A stretch of 64,000 nucleotides of DNA from Cognatiluteimonas lumbrici (GTDB lineage: Bacteria; Pseudomonadota; Gammaproteobacteria; Xanthomonadales; Xanthomonadaceae), in the NCBI RefSeq assembly GCF_006476065.1, contig NZ_ML636798.1:1810207-1874206 (forward strand), given 5' to 3'. This document shows, piece after piece, positions 1-8,560 of the stretch. Position 1 is the stretch's first letter, and every line of letters starts with the position of its first letter. A program made the translations under genes and the position numbers. The notes under the pieces are model-generated. The model did no database searches. It saw only the letters and a program-made list of their open reading frames with translations, and was not told the origin of the DNA.

Positions 1-1
1 C

Positions 2-2071
2 CGCAACGGCGACGTGTTCGTGCGCGACCTGCGCAACGGCGCGCTGCTGCAGGTGACCCGCAGCAACGACCAGGAATCGCGTCCGCGCTGGGGCGACGAC
101 GGCTCGCTGGTGTGGCGGGTCGGCAACGATTGGTACCGGCGCACGCCGGGCGGTGCGGTGGTGCAGGCGGCGGTGATCCGCGCCGAGGACGCACCGGGAA
201 CGCCGCCGGACGAGGACGCGCTGCGCGAGCGCCAGCTGCGGCTGATCGACACCCTGCGCGAGGATCGCGCCCGCCGCGACGCCGCGCGCGAGCAACACGA
301 CGCCTGGCGCGCCGCCGATCCCACCCGCGCGCCGGCGCCGGTGTACCTGGGCGACGAGGTGCAGGTCGCCGACAGCGCGCTCTCGCCCGACGGACGCTGG
401 CTGCTGGTGGTGACCACCGAGGCCGGCGCCGACACCGGGAAGGCCGGGAAGATGCCGCGCTACGTCACCGAGTCCGGCTACGAGGAGTTCGAGGAAGTGC
501 GCACGCGGGTCGGCCGCAACGCGCCGCTGCCGCACACGCTGTGGGTGGTGGACATGGCCGACGGCGAGCCGCGCAAGCTGGACTTCGGCGTACTGCCTGG
601 GGCCGGCGAGGACCCGTTGGCCGGGCTCCGCGCCGCCGCCGGCAAGAAGCCGCTGCAGGGCCACCGCGCGATCCGGGTCGAGACCGACGGCGACGGCACC
701 GGCCCGGCGATCCACTGGTCGGGCGACTCGCGCCAGGCCGCGGTGCTGCTGCGCGCGGTGGACAACAAGGACCGCTGGATCGCGACCGTCGGCCCGGAGA
801 ACGCCACCCTGCACAGCCGCCACCGGCTGCGCGACAACGCCTGGATCAACTGGGGCTTCAACGATTTCGGCTGGCTGCCGGACAACCGCACGCTCTGGTA
901 TCTGTCCGAGGAGAGCGGGCATTCGCACCTGTACACACTGGATACCGCAGGCAGCGGCGGCGCCGTGCAGCACACGCGCGGGCAGTGGGAGGCCTCGCGG
1001 CCGGTGCTCGCCGCCGACGGGCGCGGCTTCCTGGTGCTCTGCAACCGCGCCAGCCCGGTGGACTACGAAGTCTGCGAGGTGCCGCTGGAAGGCGGCGACG
1101 TGCGCGAACTGACCGCGCTCGACGGCGTCGAGTCGTTCACGCAATCGCCCGACGGAACCAGGCTGCTCCTGCGCTATTCCGCCGACTACCTGCCGCCGCA
1201 GCTCGCGGTGGTCGACGCGCGCGGCGGCACCGCGCGCGCGCTCACCGACACCCGCACCCCCGAGTTCCGCGCCGTCGACTGGATCGAACCGCAGCGCGTG
1301 CAGGTGCCGTCGCGGCACGGCGCCGCGCCGATCTGGGGCAAGTACTACGGCCCGGCCAACCCGGAACCGGGCAGGCGCTACCCGATCGTGATGTTCGTGC
1401 ACGGCGCCGGCTACCTGCAGAACGCGGACATGCACTGGCCGGAGTACTTCCGCGAGCAGATGTTCCACAACCTGCTGGTGCAACGCGGCTACATCGTGCT
1501 CGACCTCGACTACCGCGGCTCCGAGGGCTACGGCCGCGACTGGCGCACCGCGATCTACCGCAACATGGGCCACCCCGAGCTCGAGGACTACCTCGACGGC
1601 CTCGAGTGGCTGGTGGCGGAGAAGCAGGGCGACCGCGACCGCGCCGGCATCTACGGCGGCAGCTACGGCGGCTTCATGACCTTCATGGCGCTGTTCCGCG
1701 AGCCGGGCGTGTTCAAGGCCGGCGCCGCGCTGCGCCCGGTGGTGGACTGGGCGCAGTACAACCACGAGTACACCTCGAACATCCTCAACACGCCCGAGCT
1801 CGACCCCGAGGCCTACCAGCGCTCCTCGCCGATCGAGTACGCCGAGGGCCTGCAGGACGCGCTGCTGATCGCGCACGGCATGATCGACGACAACGTGTTC
1901 TTCAAGGACACGGTGGACCTGGTGCAGAAGCTGATCGAGCTGCGCAAGCACGACTGGTGGGTGGCGCCGTACCCGCTGGAGCGGCACGGCTTCACGCACG
2001 CCGACGCCTGGTACGACGAGTATCGGCGCATCCTCGAGCTGTTCGACGAGCACGTGAAGGGCGATGGCTGA
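2..2071 (+). CDS. S9 family (prolyl oligopeptidase/DPP-IV-like) serine peptidase, 5' end outside the window
   Basis: The frame is open from the first bases, so the start lies upstream of the window; 689 residues are visible. The N-terminal part reads as beta-propeller blades (PDG and SPDGRWL-type turns) and the C-terminal ~250 residues as an alpha/beta hydrolase. Nucleophile Ser is in GGSYGG (codon at 1661), acid Asp in GMIDDN (1886) and His in RHGF (1985), so the catalytic triad is complete. S9 enzymes cut short peptides, often after proline; location in the cell cannot be told without the N-terminus. The last 8 bases overlap the start of hemF, suggesting translational coupling. The exact substrate class is not resolvable. 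Confidence 0.9.
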   Translation, partial: RNGDVFVRDLRNGALLQVTRSNDQESRPRWGDDGSLVWRVGNDWYRRTPGGAVVQAAVIRAEDAPGTPPDEDALRERQLRLIDTLREDRARRDAAREQHDAWRAADPTRAPAPVYLGDEVQVADSALSPDGRWLLVVTTEAGADTGKAGKMPRYVTESGYEEFEEVRTRVGRNAPLPHTLWVVDMADGEPRKLDFGVLPGAGEDPLAGLRAAAGKKPLQGHRAIRVETDGDGTGPAIHWSGDSRQAAVLLRAVDNKDRWIATVGPENATLHSRHRLRDNAWINWGFNDFGWLPDNRTLWYLSEESGHSHLYTLDTAGSGGAVQHTRGQWEASRPVLAADGRGFLVLCNRASPVDYEVCEVPLEGGDVRELTALDGVESFTQSPDGTRLLLRYSADYLPPQLAVVDARGGTARALTDTRTPEFRAVDWIEPQRVQVPSRHGAAPIWGKYYGPANPEPGRRYPIVMFVHGAGYLQNADMHWPEYFREQMFHNLLVQRGYIVLDLDYRGSEGYGRDWRTAIYRNMGHPELEDYLDGLEWLVAEKQGDRDRAGIYGGSYGGFMTFMALFREPGVFKAGAALRPVVDWAQYNHEYTSNILNTPELDPEAYQRSSPIEYAEGLQDALLIAHGMIDDNVFFKDTVDLVQKLIELRKHDWWVAPYPLERHGFTHADAWYDEYRRILELFDEHVKGDG

Positions 2072-2972
2072 CTTCGATTCCGTCCGCGACTACCTGACCG
2101 GGCTGCAGGACCGCATCTGCGCCGCGATCGAGGCCGCGGACGGCCAGGCGCGCTTCGCCGAGGACCGCTGGGAGCGCAAGGAAGGCGGCGGCGGGCGCAC
2201 GCGCGTGCTGCGCGACGGCGCCGTGTTCGAGCAGGCCGGGATCGGCTTCTCCGACGTCTCCGGCTCGAAGCTGCCGCCGTCGGCCAGCGCCTCGCGGCCG
2301 GAACTCGCGGGCGCCTCCTGGCGCGCGGCCGGCGTCTCGCTGGTGTTCCACCCGCGCAATCCCTACCTGCCGACCACCCACGCCAACGTCCGCCATTTCA
2401 CCGCCCGGCGCGACGGCGAGACCGTGGCCTGGTGGTTCGGGGGCGGCTTCGACCTGACCCCGTTCTACCCGTTCGACGAGGACGTGCTGCACTGGCACCG
2501 CGTCGCCCGCGACCTGTGCGAGCCGTTCGGCGGCGAGGAGCGCTACCAGGCGCACAAGCGCTGGTGCGACGAGTACTTCTACCTCAAGCACCGCAAGGAG
2601 ACGCGCGGCGTCGGCGGCCTGTTCTTCGACGACCTGCACGGCGACTTCGACAGCGACTTCGCCTACATGCGCGCGGTCGGCGACGGCTTCCTCGACGCGT
2701 ACCTGCCGATCGTCGAACGTCGCCGCGATACCCCTTACGGCGAGCGCCAGCGCAACTTCCAGCTCTACCGCCGCGGCCGCTACGTCGAGTTCAACCTGGT
2801 CTACGACCGCGGCACCCTGTTCGGCCTGCAGTCCGGCGGCCGCGCCGAATCCATCCTGATGAGCCTCCCGCCGCAGGTCCGCTGGGAATACGGCTACTCA
2901 CCCGAACCCGGCAGCCCCGAAGCCCGCCTCGCCGACTACCTCCGCCCCCGCGACTGGCTCACCGAACTGTAG
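2064..2972 (+). CDS. hemF: Oxygen-dependent coproporphyrinogen III oxidase
   Basis: 302 aa, normal length for HemF, which decarboxylates coproporphyrinogen III to protoporphyrinogen IX in haem synthesis under aerobic conditions, in the cytosol as a dimer. Family blocks are clear: the THANVRHF segment, [28 protein letters not shown] and [11 protein letters not shown], then the C-terminal [18 protein letters not shown] and [11 protein letters not shown] blocks. The ATG at 2064 overlaps the preceding peptidase stop by 8 bases. Its TAG stop (2970) is part of the GTAG head of a REP palindrome that follows directly. Confidence 0.97.
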   Translation: MADFDSVRDYLTGLQDRICAAIEAADGQARFAEDRWERKEGGGGRTRVLRDGAVFEQAGIGFSDVSGSKLPPSASASRPELAGASWRAAGVSLVFHPRNPYLPTTHANVRHFTARRDGETVAWWFGGGFDLTPFYPFDEDVLHWHRVARDLCEPFGGEERYQAHKRWCDEYFYLKHRKETRGVGGLFFDDLHGDFDSDFAYMRAVGDGFLDAYLPIVERRRDTPYGERQRNFQLYRRGRYVEFNLVYDRGTLFGLQSGGRAESILMSLPPQVRWEYGYSPEPGSPEARLADYLRPRDWLTEL

Positions 2973-2994
2973 GAGCGGCGCTCGCGCCGCGACC
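2969..2994 (+). repeat. GTAG-headed REP palindrome, copy 1
   Basis: Starts GTAGGAGCGGCGC, has a two-base centre and a matching GCGCCGC arm, ending in GACC. Near-identical units occur at 19311, 19370 (inverted) and 21899, with a degenerate one at 61857. The form resembles Stenotrophomonas SMAG-type REPs, which carry GTAG beside a stem-loop. The TAG of the head is the hemF stop codon. Confidence 0.85.
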
Positions 2995-2996
2995 CG

Positions 2997-3485
2997 CTAC
3001 GACGACTTCGCATCCTTCATCCCGAGGACCGTGATCGTCCCGTCCTTCTCCAGCACCGCCAACCGGATCTTGTTGATGGACGGCACGCTGTGGTCCCGCA
3101 TCGCCTCCTGCAGGTCGTCCCGGGTCAAGTCCGCCTTCTTGAGCGCTTCCTCGAACACCGTGCCGTTCCGCGCGAGGATGTCCTCCTTGCCCTCGACCAC
3201 CAGCGCCACCGATTCGCTGCGCGCGGTGACGAAGCCGACCAGCCGGTTCCACGCCAGCAGCGTGAACGCCAGGATCAGCCCGCCCTGCAGCGATTCGTCG
3301 CCCGCGATCATCGAGCCCTGCACCGCATCGCCCAGCAGCACCAGCACCAGCAGGTCGAACGGCGTGAACTGCCCCACCGTCCGCTTGCCCGATACCCGCA
3401 GCAGCGCGAGCAGCACGAAGTACACGATCGACGCCCGCAAAACGATCTCCCACCACGGGATCTTCAGCTCCAGCCACTCCGACAC
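2997..3485 (-). CDS. DUF421 family inner-membrane protein (YetF-like)
   Basis: 162 aa. N-terminal half holds about three membrane segments (residues ~10-30, ~42-62, ~66-88) with the family block RVSGKRTVGQFTPFDLLV; the C-terminal half is the soluble DUF421 domain with GKEDILARNG and a central segment of the form LTRDDLQEAMR. Length and layout match short YetF/DUF421 proteins. Function is unknown; homologues are envelope proteins, in sporeformers linked to spore coat or germination. It lies convergent to hemF across a REP and its promoter must lie in the hairpin-rich spacer upstream. Confidence 0.85.
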   Translation of the reverse strand: MSEWLELKIPWWEIVLRASIVYFVLLALLRVSGKRTVGQFTPFDLLVLVLLGDAVQGSMIAGDESLQGGLILAFTLLAWNRLVGFVTARSESVALVVEGKEDILARNGTVFEEALKKADLTRDDLQEAMRDHSVPSINKIRLAVLEKDGTITVLGMKDAKSS

Positions 3486-3581
3486 AGCCCAGCTCCCAGT
3501 CCGACAAGGCCACCACTAAGCGCCACCCCGCGTGGGCGACCCATGAAGTCCGGACCGACCGCGAAGTCCCATGGCTGAGAG

Positions 3582-3616
3582 CCCCCCTTCCCAAGGGGGG
3601 CGCGCCGACAGGCGCG
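3582..3616. repeat. Two adjacent perfect hairpins upstream of the DUF421 gene
   Basis: 3582-3600 is an 8-bp perfect stem (CCCCCCTT / AAGGGGGG, loop CCC). 3601-3616 is a 6-bp perfect stem (CGCGCC / GGCGCG, loop GACA). They lie about 100 bases upstream of the DUF421 start on the minus strand. They could form in the mRNA leader or be remnants of an intergenic repeat; no T-run follows on either strand. Confidence 0.6.
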
Positions 3617-3640
3617 GGGGATGTCAGCACTAGCCGGGGC

Positions 3641-3700
3641 CCAAAGTTTTGGCCAACGCAGCAGTCGATTGCGCGAGAACCACCCGAGCCAAAACTTTGG
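3641..3700. repeat. 13-bp perfect inverted repeat, 34-base spacer
   Basis: CCAAAGTTTTGGC at 3641-3653 is exactly repeated in inverted form at 3688-3700. A+T-rich arms stand out against the G+C-rich surroundings. Part of a chain of palindromes in the polA-DUF421 spacer; could be a regulator operator or a repeat-element end. Confidence 0.75.
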
Positions 3701-3701
3701 G

Positions 3702-3735
3702 TTTTTATGCGTCGCCAAAAGGCGGCGCATAAAAA
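3702..3735. terminator. Symmetrical hairpin, candidate second terminator
   Basis: Arms 3702-3716 and 3721-3735 pair over 15 positions with one T-G wobble around a four-A loop; the outer arm bases are T/A runs, so either strand would carry U residues in the stem base. It immediately follows the sRNA terminator on the minus strand. Confidence 0.6.
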
Positions 3736-3858
3736 AGCCCCGCATAGCCAGGGGGAAGGCTAGCGGGGCCGGGGAACGGAACCTGGGGAGGGGTTTCCGT
3801 TCCGGGATCACTCCAGGGGAGGGGAGATGATCTCTGCGACGGACCTTGCATCCGTCGC
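3731..3858 (-). ncRNA. sX13-like C-rich small regulatory RNA
   Basis: On the minus strand, downstream of polA, lie in order: an 8-bp perfect stem (3858-3836, GCGACGGA / TCCGTCGC), an unpaired C-rich run containing CTCCCCTCCCC, a 9-bp perfect stem (GGAACGGAA / TTCCGTTCC, 3803-3773) whose loop carries CCCCTCCCC, and a strong intrinsic terminator (3769-3737) with a CCCCC loop and six T. Xanthomonas sX13 is an Hfq-independent ~115-nt sRNA located downstream of polA, with C-rich loops that bind G-rich mRNA motifs; position, size and loop content agree. A weak -10 (TATAGG, 3866-3861) would place the 5' end near 3856. The exact start is uncertain. Function here is inferred from the Xanthomonas case. 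Confidence 0.8.
3737..3769 (-). terminator. Intrinsic terminator of the sX13-like RNA
   Basis: On the minus strand GCCCCGCTAGCC pairs with GGCTATGCGGGGC (one bulged base) around an eight-base loop rich in C, followed directly by TTTTTT (3736-3731). It is a textbook Rho-independent terminator. Confidence 0.85.
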
Positions 3859-3907
3859 GGCCTATATGACCAGAACCGACATGGATGGTTCGTGAAGATC
3901 GCGACCA

Positions 3908-3951
3908 CTGAACCGGCGGGTTCAGGAATGATTCAGAAGGGCCGCCTGAAT
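3908..3951. repeat. Two short palindromes after polA
   Basis: CTGAACC / GGTTCAG (3908-3925, loop GGCG) and ATTCAG / CTGAAT (3931-3951) lie between the polA stop and the sRNA. Neither is followed by a T-run; they may stabilise the polA mRNA end. Confidence 0.5.
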
Positions 3952-3976
3952 GGGGTTTTGGCCGCCCGGAGGCCCC

Positions 3977-6781
3977 TCAATGGGCCTCGTCCCAGTCCTT
4001 TCCGACCCCGGAATCGACCACCAGCGGCACCCGCAATTCGGCCGCCGCCGTCATCCGCCGGGGGACCTCGGCCAGCAGGGCCTCGACGAAGCCCTCGTCG
4101 ACCTCGAACACGAGCTCGTCGTGGACCTGGAGGACCATCAGCGCACGCTCGCGATGGCCTGCCAGCCAGCCGTCGATGTCGATCATCGCGCGCTTGATGA
4201 TGTCGGCCGCGGTGCCCTGCATCGGCGCGTTGATCGCCGCGCGTTCGGCGCCCGCGCGCAGGCCCTGGTTGCGCGCGTGGATGTCGGCCAGGTACAGGCG
4301 CCGGCCGAACACCGTTTCCACGTAACCGCGGTCGCGCGCCTGCTGGCGCGTGCTCTCCATGAAGTCGCGCACGCCGGGGTAGCGGCTGAAGTACAGCGCG
4401 ATGTAGTCCTGCGCCTCGCCGCGCGCGATCCCGAGCTGCTTGGCCAGGCCGAACGCGCTCATGCCGTACATCAGGCCGAAGTTGATCGCCTTGGCGGCGC
4501 GGCGCTCGTTGGCGTCCACGGCGTCGATCGGCTTGCCGAACACTTCAGCCGCGGTCGCGCGGTGGATGTCGGCACCGGACTCGAACGCGCGCAGCAGCGC
4601 CGGGTCCTGTGACAGGTGGGCCATGATCCGCAGCTCGATCTGCGAGTAGTCGCAGGCGACGATGCGGCGCCCCTCCGGCGCGACGAAGGCCTTGCGGATG
4701 CGGCGCCCGTCCTCGGTGCGGATCGGGATGTTCTGCAGGTTCGGGTCGCTGGACGCAAGCCGCCCGGTGGCGGCGCCGGCCTGGTGGAAGCTGGTGTGGA
4801 CGCGGCCGTCGTCCGGGTTGGCCATGCCCGGCAGCTTCTCGGTGTAGGTGCTGCGCAGCTTGGCCAGGCCGCGGTAGTCGAGGATCACGCGCGGCAGCGG
4901 GTGCTGGTCGGCGATCGCCTCCAGCGCCTCCTCGTTGGCGGAGGGTTGGCCGGAGGGCGTCTTCACCAGCGCCGGCAGCTTCAGCTCGTCGTAGAGCAGC
5001 GCGCAGACCTGCTTGGGCGAGTCCAGGTTGAAGGTACGGCCGGCCAGCTCGGTGGCCTTCTGCTGCAGTTCGAGCATGCGCCGCGACAGGTCGGCCGACT
5101 GCCGGCGCAGCTCGTCCATGTCCACCAGCACGCCGTTGGCCTCGATCCGCTCGAGCACCGGCACCAGCGGGATCTCGATCTCGCGGTAGACGCGATCGAG
5201 CGCCGGCTCCTCCGCCAGCTTCGGGCGCAGCGTGCGGTGCAGGCGCAGGGTGACGTCGGCGTCCTCGCCGGCGTAGCGGGTGGCGTCGTCGATCGCCACC
5301 GCCGGGAACGGGATCTGCTTGGCGCCCTTGCCGGCAACGTCGGCGTAGGTGACCGTCCTGTAGCCGAGGTAGCGCATCGCCAGCGAGTCCATGTCGTGCC
5401 GGGTCGCGGTGGCGTTGAGCACGAAGCTCTCCATCATCGTGTCGTCGTTGTAGCCGCGCACCTCGAGGCCGTGGCAGCGCAGTACATGCAGGTCGTACTT
5501 GCCGTGGTGGCCGATCTTGCGCTTTCCAGGATCAGTGAACGCCGGGCGTAGCGCGTCCAGTACTTCCTGCAGCGGCAGCTGCGCCGGCACGCCGGGATAG
5601 TCGTGGCCGACCGGGATGTAGGCGGCCTTGCCCGGCTCCACCGCCAGGCTCAGGCCGACGAGCTTCGCGCACAGCGCGTCGAGCGAGTCGGTCTCGGTGT
5701 CGAAGGCGAACTCCTCGGCGGCGTCCAGCCTTGCGACCCAGGCGTCGAGCTGCGCGCGGGTGAGCACGGTCTCGTGCTCGCCGGGGGCGGACAGCGCCGG
5801 GTCGATCCCGGGCGCCGGTGCAGCCGCGGCGCGCGCGTAGCCGGCGGCGGTCGAGCGCATCGCGCCGGGCTTGCCGGCCGCGCCCGGGGCGGGCTCGGCG
5901 GCAGCGTTGCCCTCTAGCTCGCGCAGGGCCTGGTTGAAACCGTAGCGCGTGTACAACGCGCGTAGCGCCTCGACGTCACGCGGGCGCAGCGCCAGCGAGC
6001 GCGCCGGCGCGTCCAGCGCGACGTCGGTCTTGATGGTGACCAGCTCGCGGTTGAGCGGCAGCCGCTCCAGCCCGGCGCGCAGGTTGTCGCCGATCTTGCC
6101 CTTGATGCCTTCGGCCGCGGCGATCACGCCGTCGAGGTCGCCGTGCTCGTTGAGCCACTTGGCCGCGGTCTTGGGGCCGCACTTCTCGATGCCGACGACG
6201 TTGTCGATGGCGTCGCCCATCAGCGCCAGCAGGTCGACGATGCGCGCGGCCGGCACGCCGAACTTGGCGACGACCGCCTCGTCGCTGTCCAGCTTGCTGC
6301 CGCTCATGGTGTTGACCAGCTCGATGCGGCCGCCGCTGGGGAACGCCTGCACCAGTTGTGCGAAGTCCTTGTCGCTTGTGGAGATGGTGACGTGGCTGCC
6401 CTCGCGCGCCGCCTCCAGCGCCAGGGTGCCGATGACGTCATCGGCCTCGACCCCGGGGATGCTCAGCATCGGGAAGCCGAGCGCCTGCACGATGTCGCAC
6501 ATCGGCTGGACCTGCGCGCGCAGGTCGTCGGGCATCGGCGGGCGGTTGGCCTTGTACTCGGGATAGAGGTCGTCGCGGAAGGTCTTGCCGGGGGCGTCGA
6601 GCACGAAGGCGGCGCAGTCCGGCTGCTCCTTGAGCGTGGCGCGCAGCATGTTGACCACCCCGAACAGCGCGCCGGTGGGCTCGCCGGCGGCGTTGGACAG
6701 CGGCGGCAGCGCGTGGAAGGCGCGGTACAGGTAGGACGAGCCGTCGATCAGGACGAGGCGGTGCGGGGTCTGCTCGGGCAT
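3977..6781 (-). CDS. polA: DNA polymerase I
   Basis: 934 aa, full length. Residues ~6-290 are the 5'-3' exonuclease (LIDGSSYLYRAFHALPPL, then VEADDVIGTLA and STSDKDFAQL with metal-binding Asp residues). Residues ~335-520 are the 3'-5' proofreading domain; the DxE pair is present in FDTETDSLD and a later YAGEDADVT motif, so proofreading looks intact. The polymerase domain has CDYSQIELRI (motif A), the O-helix block KAINFGLMYGMSAFGL and QVHDELVFEV (motif C). It fills gaps in repair and replaces Okazaki RNA primers. The DUF2782 gene diverges from its promoter region, as is common near polA in gammaproteobacteria. Confidence 0.98.
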   Translation of the reverse strand: MPEQTPHRLVLIDGSSYLYRAFHALPPLSNAAGEPTGALFGVVNMLRATLKEQPDCAAFVLDAPGKTFRDDLYPEYKANRPPMPDDLRAQVQPMCDIVQALGFPMLSIPGVEADDVIGTLALEAAREGSHVTISTSDKDFAQLVQAFPSGGRIELVNTMSGSKLDSDEAVVAKFGVPAARIVDLLALMGDAIDNVVGIEKCGPKTAAKWLNEHGDLDGVIAAAEGIKGKIGDNLRAGLERLPLNRELVTIKTDVALDAPARSLALRPRDVEALRALYTRYGFNQALRELEGNAAAEPAPGAAGKPGAMRSTAAGYARAAAAPAPGIDPALSAPGEHETVLTRAQLDAWVARLDAAEEFAFDTETDSLDALCAKLVGLSLAVEPGKAAYIPVGHDYPGVPAQLPLQEVLDALRPAFTDPGKRKIGHHGKYDLHVLRCHGLEVRGYNDDTMMESFVLNATATRHDMDSLAMRYLGYRTVTYADVAGKGAKQIPFPAVAIDDATRYAGEDADVTLRLHRTLRPKLAEEPALDRVYREIEIPLVPVLERIEANGVLVDMDELRRQSADLSRRMLELQQKATELAGRTFNLDSPKQVCALLYDELKLPALVKTPSGQPSANEEALEAIADQHPLPRVILDYRGLAKLRSTYTEKLPGMANPDDGRVHTSFHQAGAATGRLASSDPNLQNIPIRTEDGRRIRKAFVAPEGRRIVACDYSQIELRIMAHLSQDPALLRAFESGADIHRATAAEVFGKPIDAVDANERRAAKAINFGLMYGMSAFGLAKQLGIARGEAQDYIALYFSRYPGVRDFMESTRQQARDRGYVETVFGRRLYLADIHARNQGLRAGAERAAINAPMQGTAADIIKRAMIDIDGWLAGHRERALMVLQVHDELVFEVDEGFVEALLAEVPRRMTAAAELRVPLVVDSGVGKDWDEAH

Positions 6782-6841
6782 GCACCGATTCTACGCGGCG
6801 GGGCGGGGCATAATCGGGTGGACCCGCCAAGGAGCCCCGCC

Positions 6842-7147
6842 ATGCGCTTACTGCTGCCGTCCGTCGCCGTGCTGCTGCTGGCCGCCTGCGCCAGCAGTGG
6901 CGAAGCCCTGCCGGTGCCGCAGACCGCCGGCGACCCGCCGCCGGTCCCGGAAGGCGCGGTCGAGGCCGTGCGCACCGCCGACAACGGCGACGTCATCCAC
7001 GAGTACCGGGTCGGCGGCCAGCTGGTGATGGTGAAGGTGGTGCCGACGCGCGGCGTGACCTACTACATCGTGGACCGCGACGGCGACGGCCGCCTGGATC
7101 CGCGCGAGGAAGCGCCGGTCACCTGGTTCAAGCTCTACGGCTGGTAG
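6842..7147 (+). CDS. DUF2782 small lipoprotein
   Basis: 101 aa with a lipoprotein signal (LLLAAC, Cys at residue 16) and a compact DUF2782 domain (GDVIHEYRVGGQLVMVKVVP, then a YYIVDRDGDGRLD turn). Neighbourhood with polA is typical of this family. A CATAAT -10 candidate (~6809) and an AAGGAG ribosome-binding site seven bases before the ATG support the start. Probably outer- or inner-membrane anchored in the periplasm; function not known. Confidence 0.85.
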   Translation: MRLLLPSVAVLLLAACASSGEALPVPQTAGDPPPVPEGAVEAVRTADNGDVIHEYRVGGQLVMVKVVPTRGVTYYIVDRDGDGRLDPREEAPVTWFKLYGW

Positions 7148-7156
7148 GCGGACGCG

Positions 7157-8185
7157 CTAGCCGCGCGGCCCGCCCATCACCGGCAGCACCACCCCGTTGA
7201 CGTACGAGGCACACACCGGCGCCGCCAGGAACACGTAGGCCGGCGACACCTCCTCCGGCTGCGCCGGCCGGCCCATGTCGCTGTCCTGCCCGAACTTCGC
7301 GACGTCCTCCGCGGGCCGGTCGGCCGGATTCAGCGGCGTCCACACCGGCCCCGGCGCGACCGCGTTCACGCGGATTCCGCGCCCGAGCAGGCTGGTCGCC
7401 AGCGACTTGGTGAAGGCGTGGATCGCGCCCTTGGTCGCGGAATAGTCGAGCAGCTTGCCGTTGCCGAAGATGCCGGTCTCCGAGCCGGTGTTGATGATGC
7501 TGGCGCCCTCGGTCATGTGCGGCAGCGCGGCGCGCGCCATGTGGAAGTAGCCCGCGATGTTGGTCTGCAGGGTTTCCTGCAGGTGCTCGTCGGTGATGTC
7601 CTCGAGCGCGTGCGCGTGCATCTGGAAGGCGGCGTTGTTGACCAGCACGTCCAGGCGTCCGAACGTGTGCACGACCTCCTTCACCACGGCCTCGCAGGCG
7701 CGCGGGTCCTTCACGTCGGCGGCCAGCGCGATGCAGCGCGCGCCCTCGGCCTCGACGTGGCGCCTGGTGTCGGCGGCGTCGCGGTCCTCGCTGAGGTAGG
7801 TGATGGCGACGTCGGCGCCCTCGCGCGCGAACAGCACCGCCACCGCGCGGCCGATGCCGGAGTCGCCGCCGGTGACCAGCGCCACCATGCCGTCGAGCTT
7901 GCCGCTGCCCCGGTAATCCGGGGCCAGGAAGCGCGGCTGGGGATCGAGCGCGTGTTCCTGCCCGGGCTTGCGCTGGCGCTGCTTCGGCAGCGGATTCTCC
8001 GGCTGCCGGCGCGGCCCGGCCTGCACCGCCGGCTTGGACTTGCCGGCCTTCTTCGCGGCTTTCTTCGCCGCCTTCTTCGCGGCCTTCTTCTTCGCGTTCC
8101 GGGGATCGATGTCGCGCTGGATGCCGCGCTGCTTCGACGCCGCCTGCGTTGGCTTTCCGCTCGGGCTGGCTTTCCTGGTGGCCAT
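7157..8185 (-). CDS. Short-chain dehydrogenase (YghA/stress-type) with Lys/Ala-rich N-terminal tail
   Basis: 342 aa from the ATG at 8185, preceded by AGGAAG; an upstream in-frame ATG at 8260 has no such site. Residues ~55-342 form a classical SDR: TGGDSGIG cofactor loop, NNAA, the catalytic Ser in INTGSETG and YSATK, and the terminal VMGG. The sequence matches the YghA/glucose-ribitol-type group, often linked to general stress. Ahead of it is a basic tail with KKKAAKKAAKKAAKKAG, recalling histone-H1-like or TopA tails, which may bind nucleic acid or be a disordered linker. Substrate unknown. Confidence 0.88.
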   Translation of the reverse strand: MATRKASPSGKPTQAASKQRGIQRDIDPRNAKKKAAKKAAKKAAKKAGKSKPAVQAGPRRQPENPLPKQRQRKPGQEHALDPQPRFLAPDYRGSGKLDGMVALVTGGDSGIGRAVAVLFAREGADVAITYLSEDRDAADTRRHVEAEGARCIALAADVKDPRACEAVVKEVVHTFGRLDVLVNNAAFQMHAHALEDITDEHLQETLQTNIAGYFHMARAALPHMTEGASIINTGSETGIFGNGKLLDYSATKGAIHAFTKSLATSLLGRGIRVNAVAPGPVWTPLNPADRPAEDVAKFGQDSDMGRPAQPEEVSPAYVFLAAPVCASYVNGVVLPVMGGPRG

Positions 8186-8329
8186 CGTCGGCTGCTTCCT
8201 GACTGGGGTCCGGGAAACGCTAGCCGGCGTTGCGTCCACGGTGCGTGACACGGGCTTCACGGTGGCTTCGCAGGCAGTTCATGGCCGCCGCCGCAGCATC
8301 GGCGGCAACGGACCGAGGAGGACCGAGCC

Positions 8330-8560
8330 ATGCCGTACAAGCGACTGAACGACCTGCCCGAACCGGTGCAGGACCACCTGCCGAAGCACGCGCAGGAGAT
8401 CTACAAGGAAGCCTTCAACAGCGCCTGGGACGAATACCAGGACCCGGACGAGCGCCGCGGCGACGCCAGCCGCGAGGAAACCGCGCACAAGGTGGCGTGG
8501 TCGGCGGTCAAGGAGAAGTACGAGAAGGGCGACGACGGCGACTGGCACAGCAAGTCATAG
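8330..8560 (+). CDS. chaB: ChaB family protein
   Basis: 76 aa, the full ChaB domain: MPYKRLNDLPEPVQDHLPKH at the start, helical middle (IYKEAFNSAWDEY) and the ETAHKVAWSAVKEKY block. ChaB was named as a regulator of the ChaA cation antiporter in E. coli; here no chaA is adjacent, so the role is open and stress-related function is a guess. A GAGGAG site at 8315 supports the start. Its last 6 bases overlap the end of uvrD on the other strand. Confidence 0.9.
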   Translation: MPYKRLNDLPEPVQDHLPKHAQEIYKEAFNSAWDEYQDPDERRGDASREETAHKVAWSAVKEKYEKGDDGDWHSKS

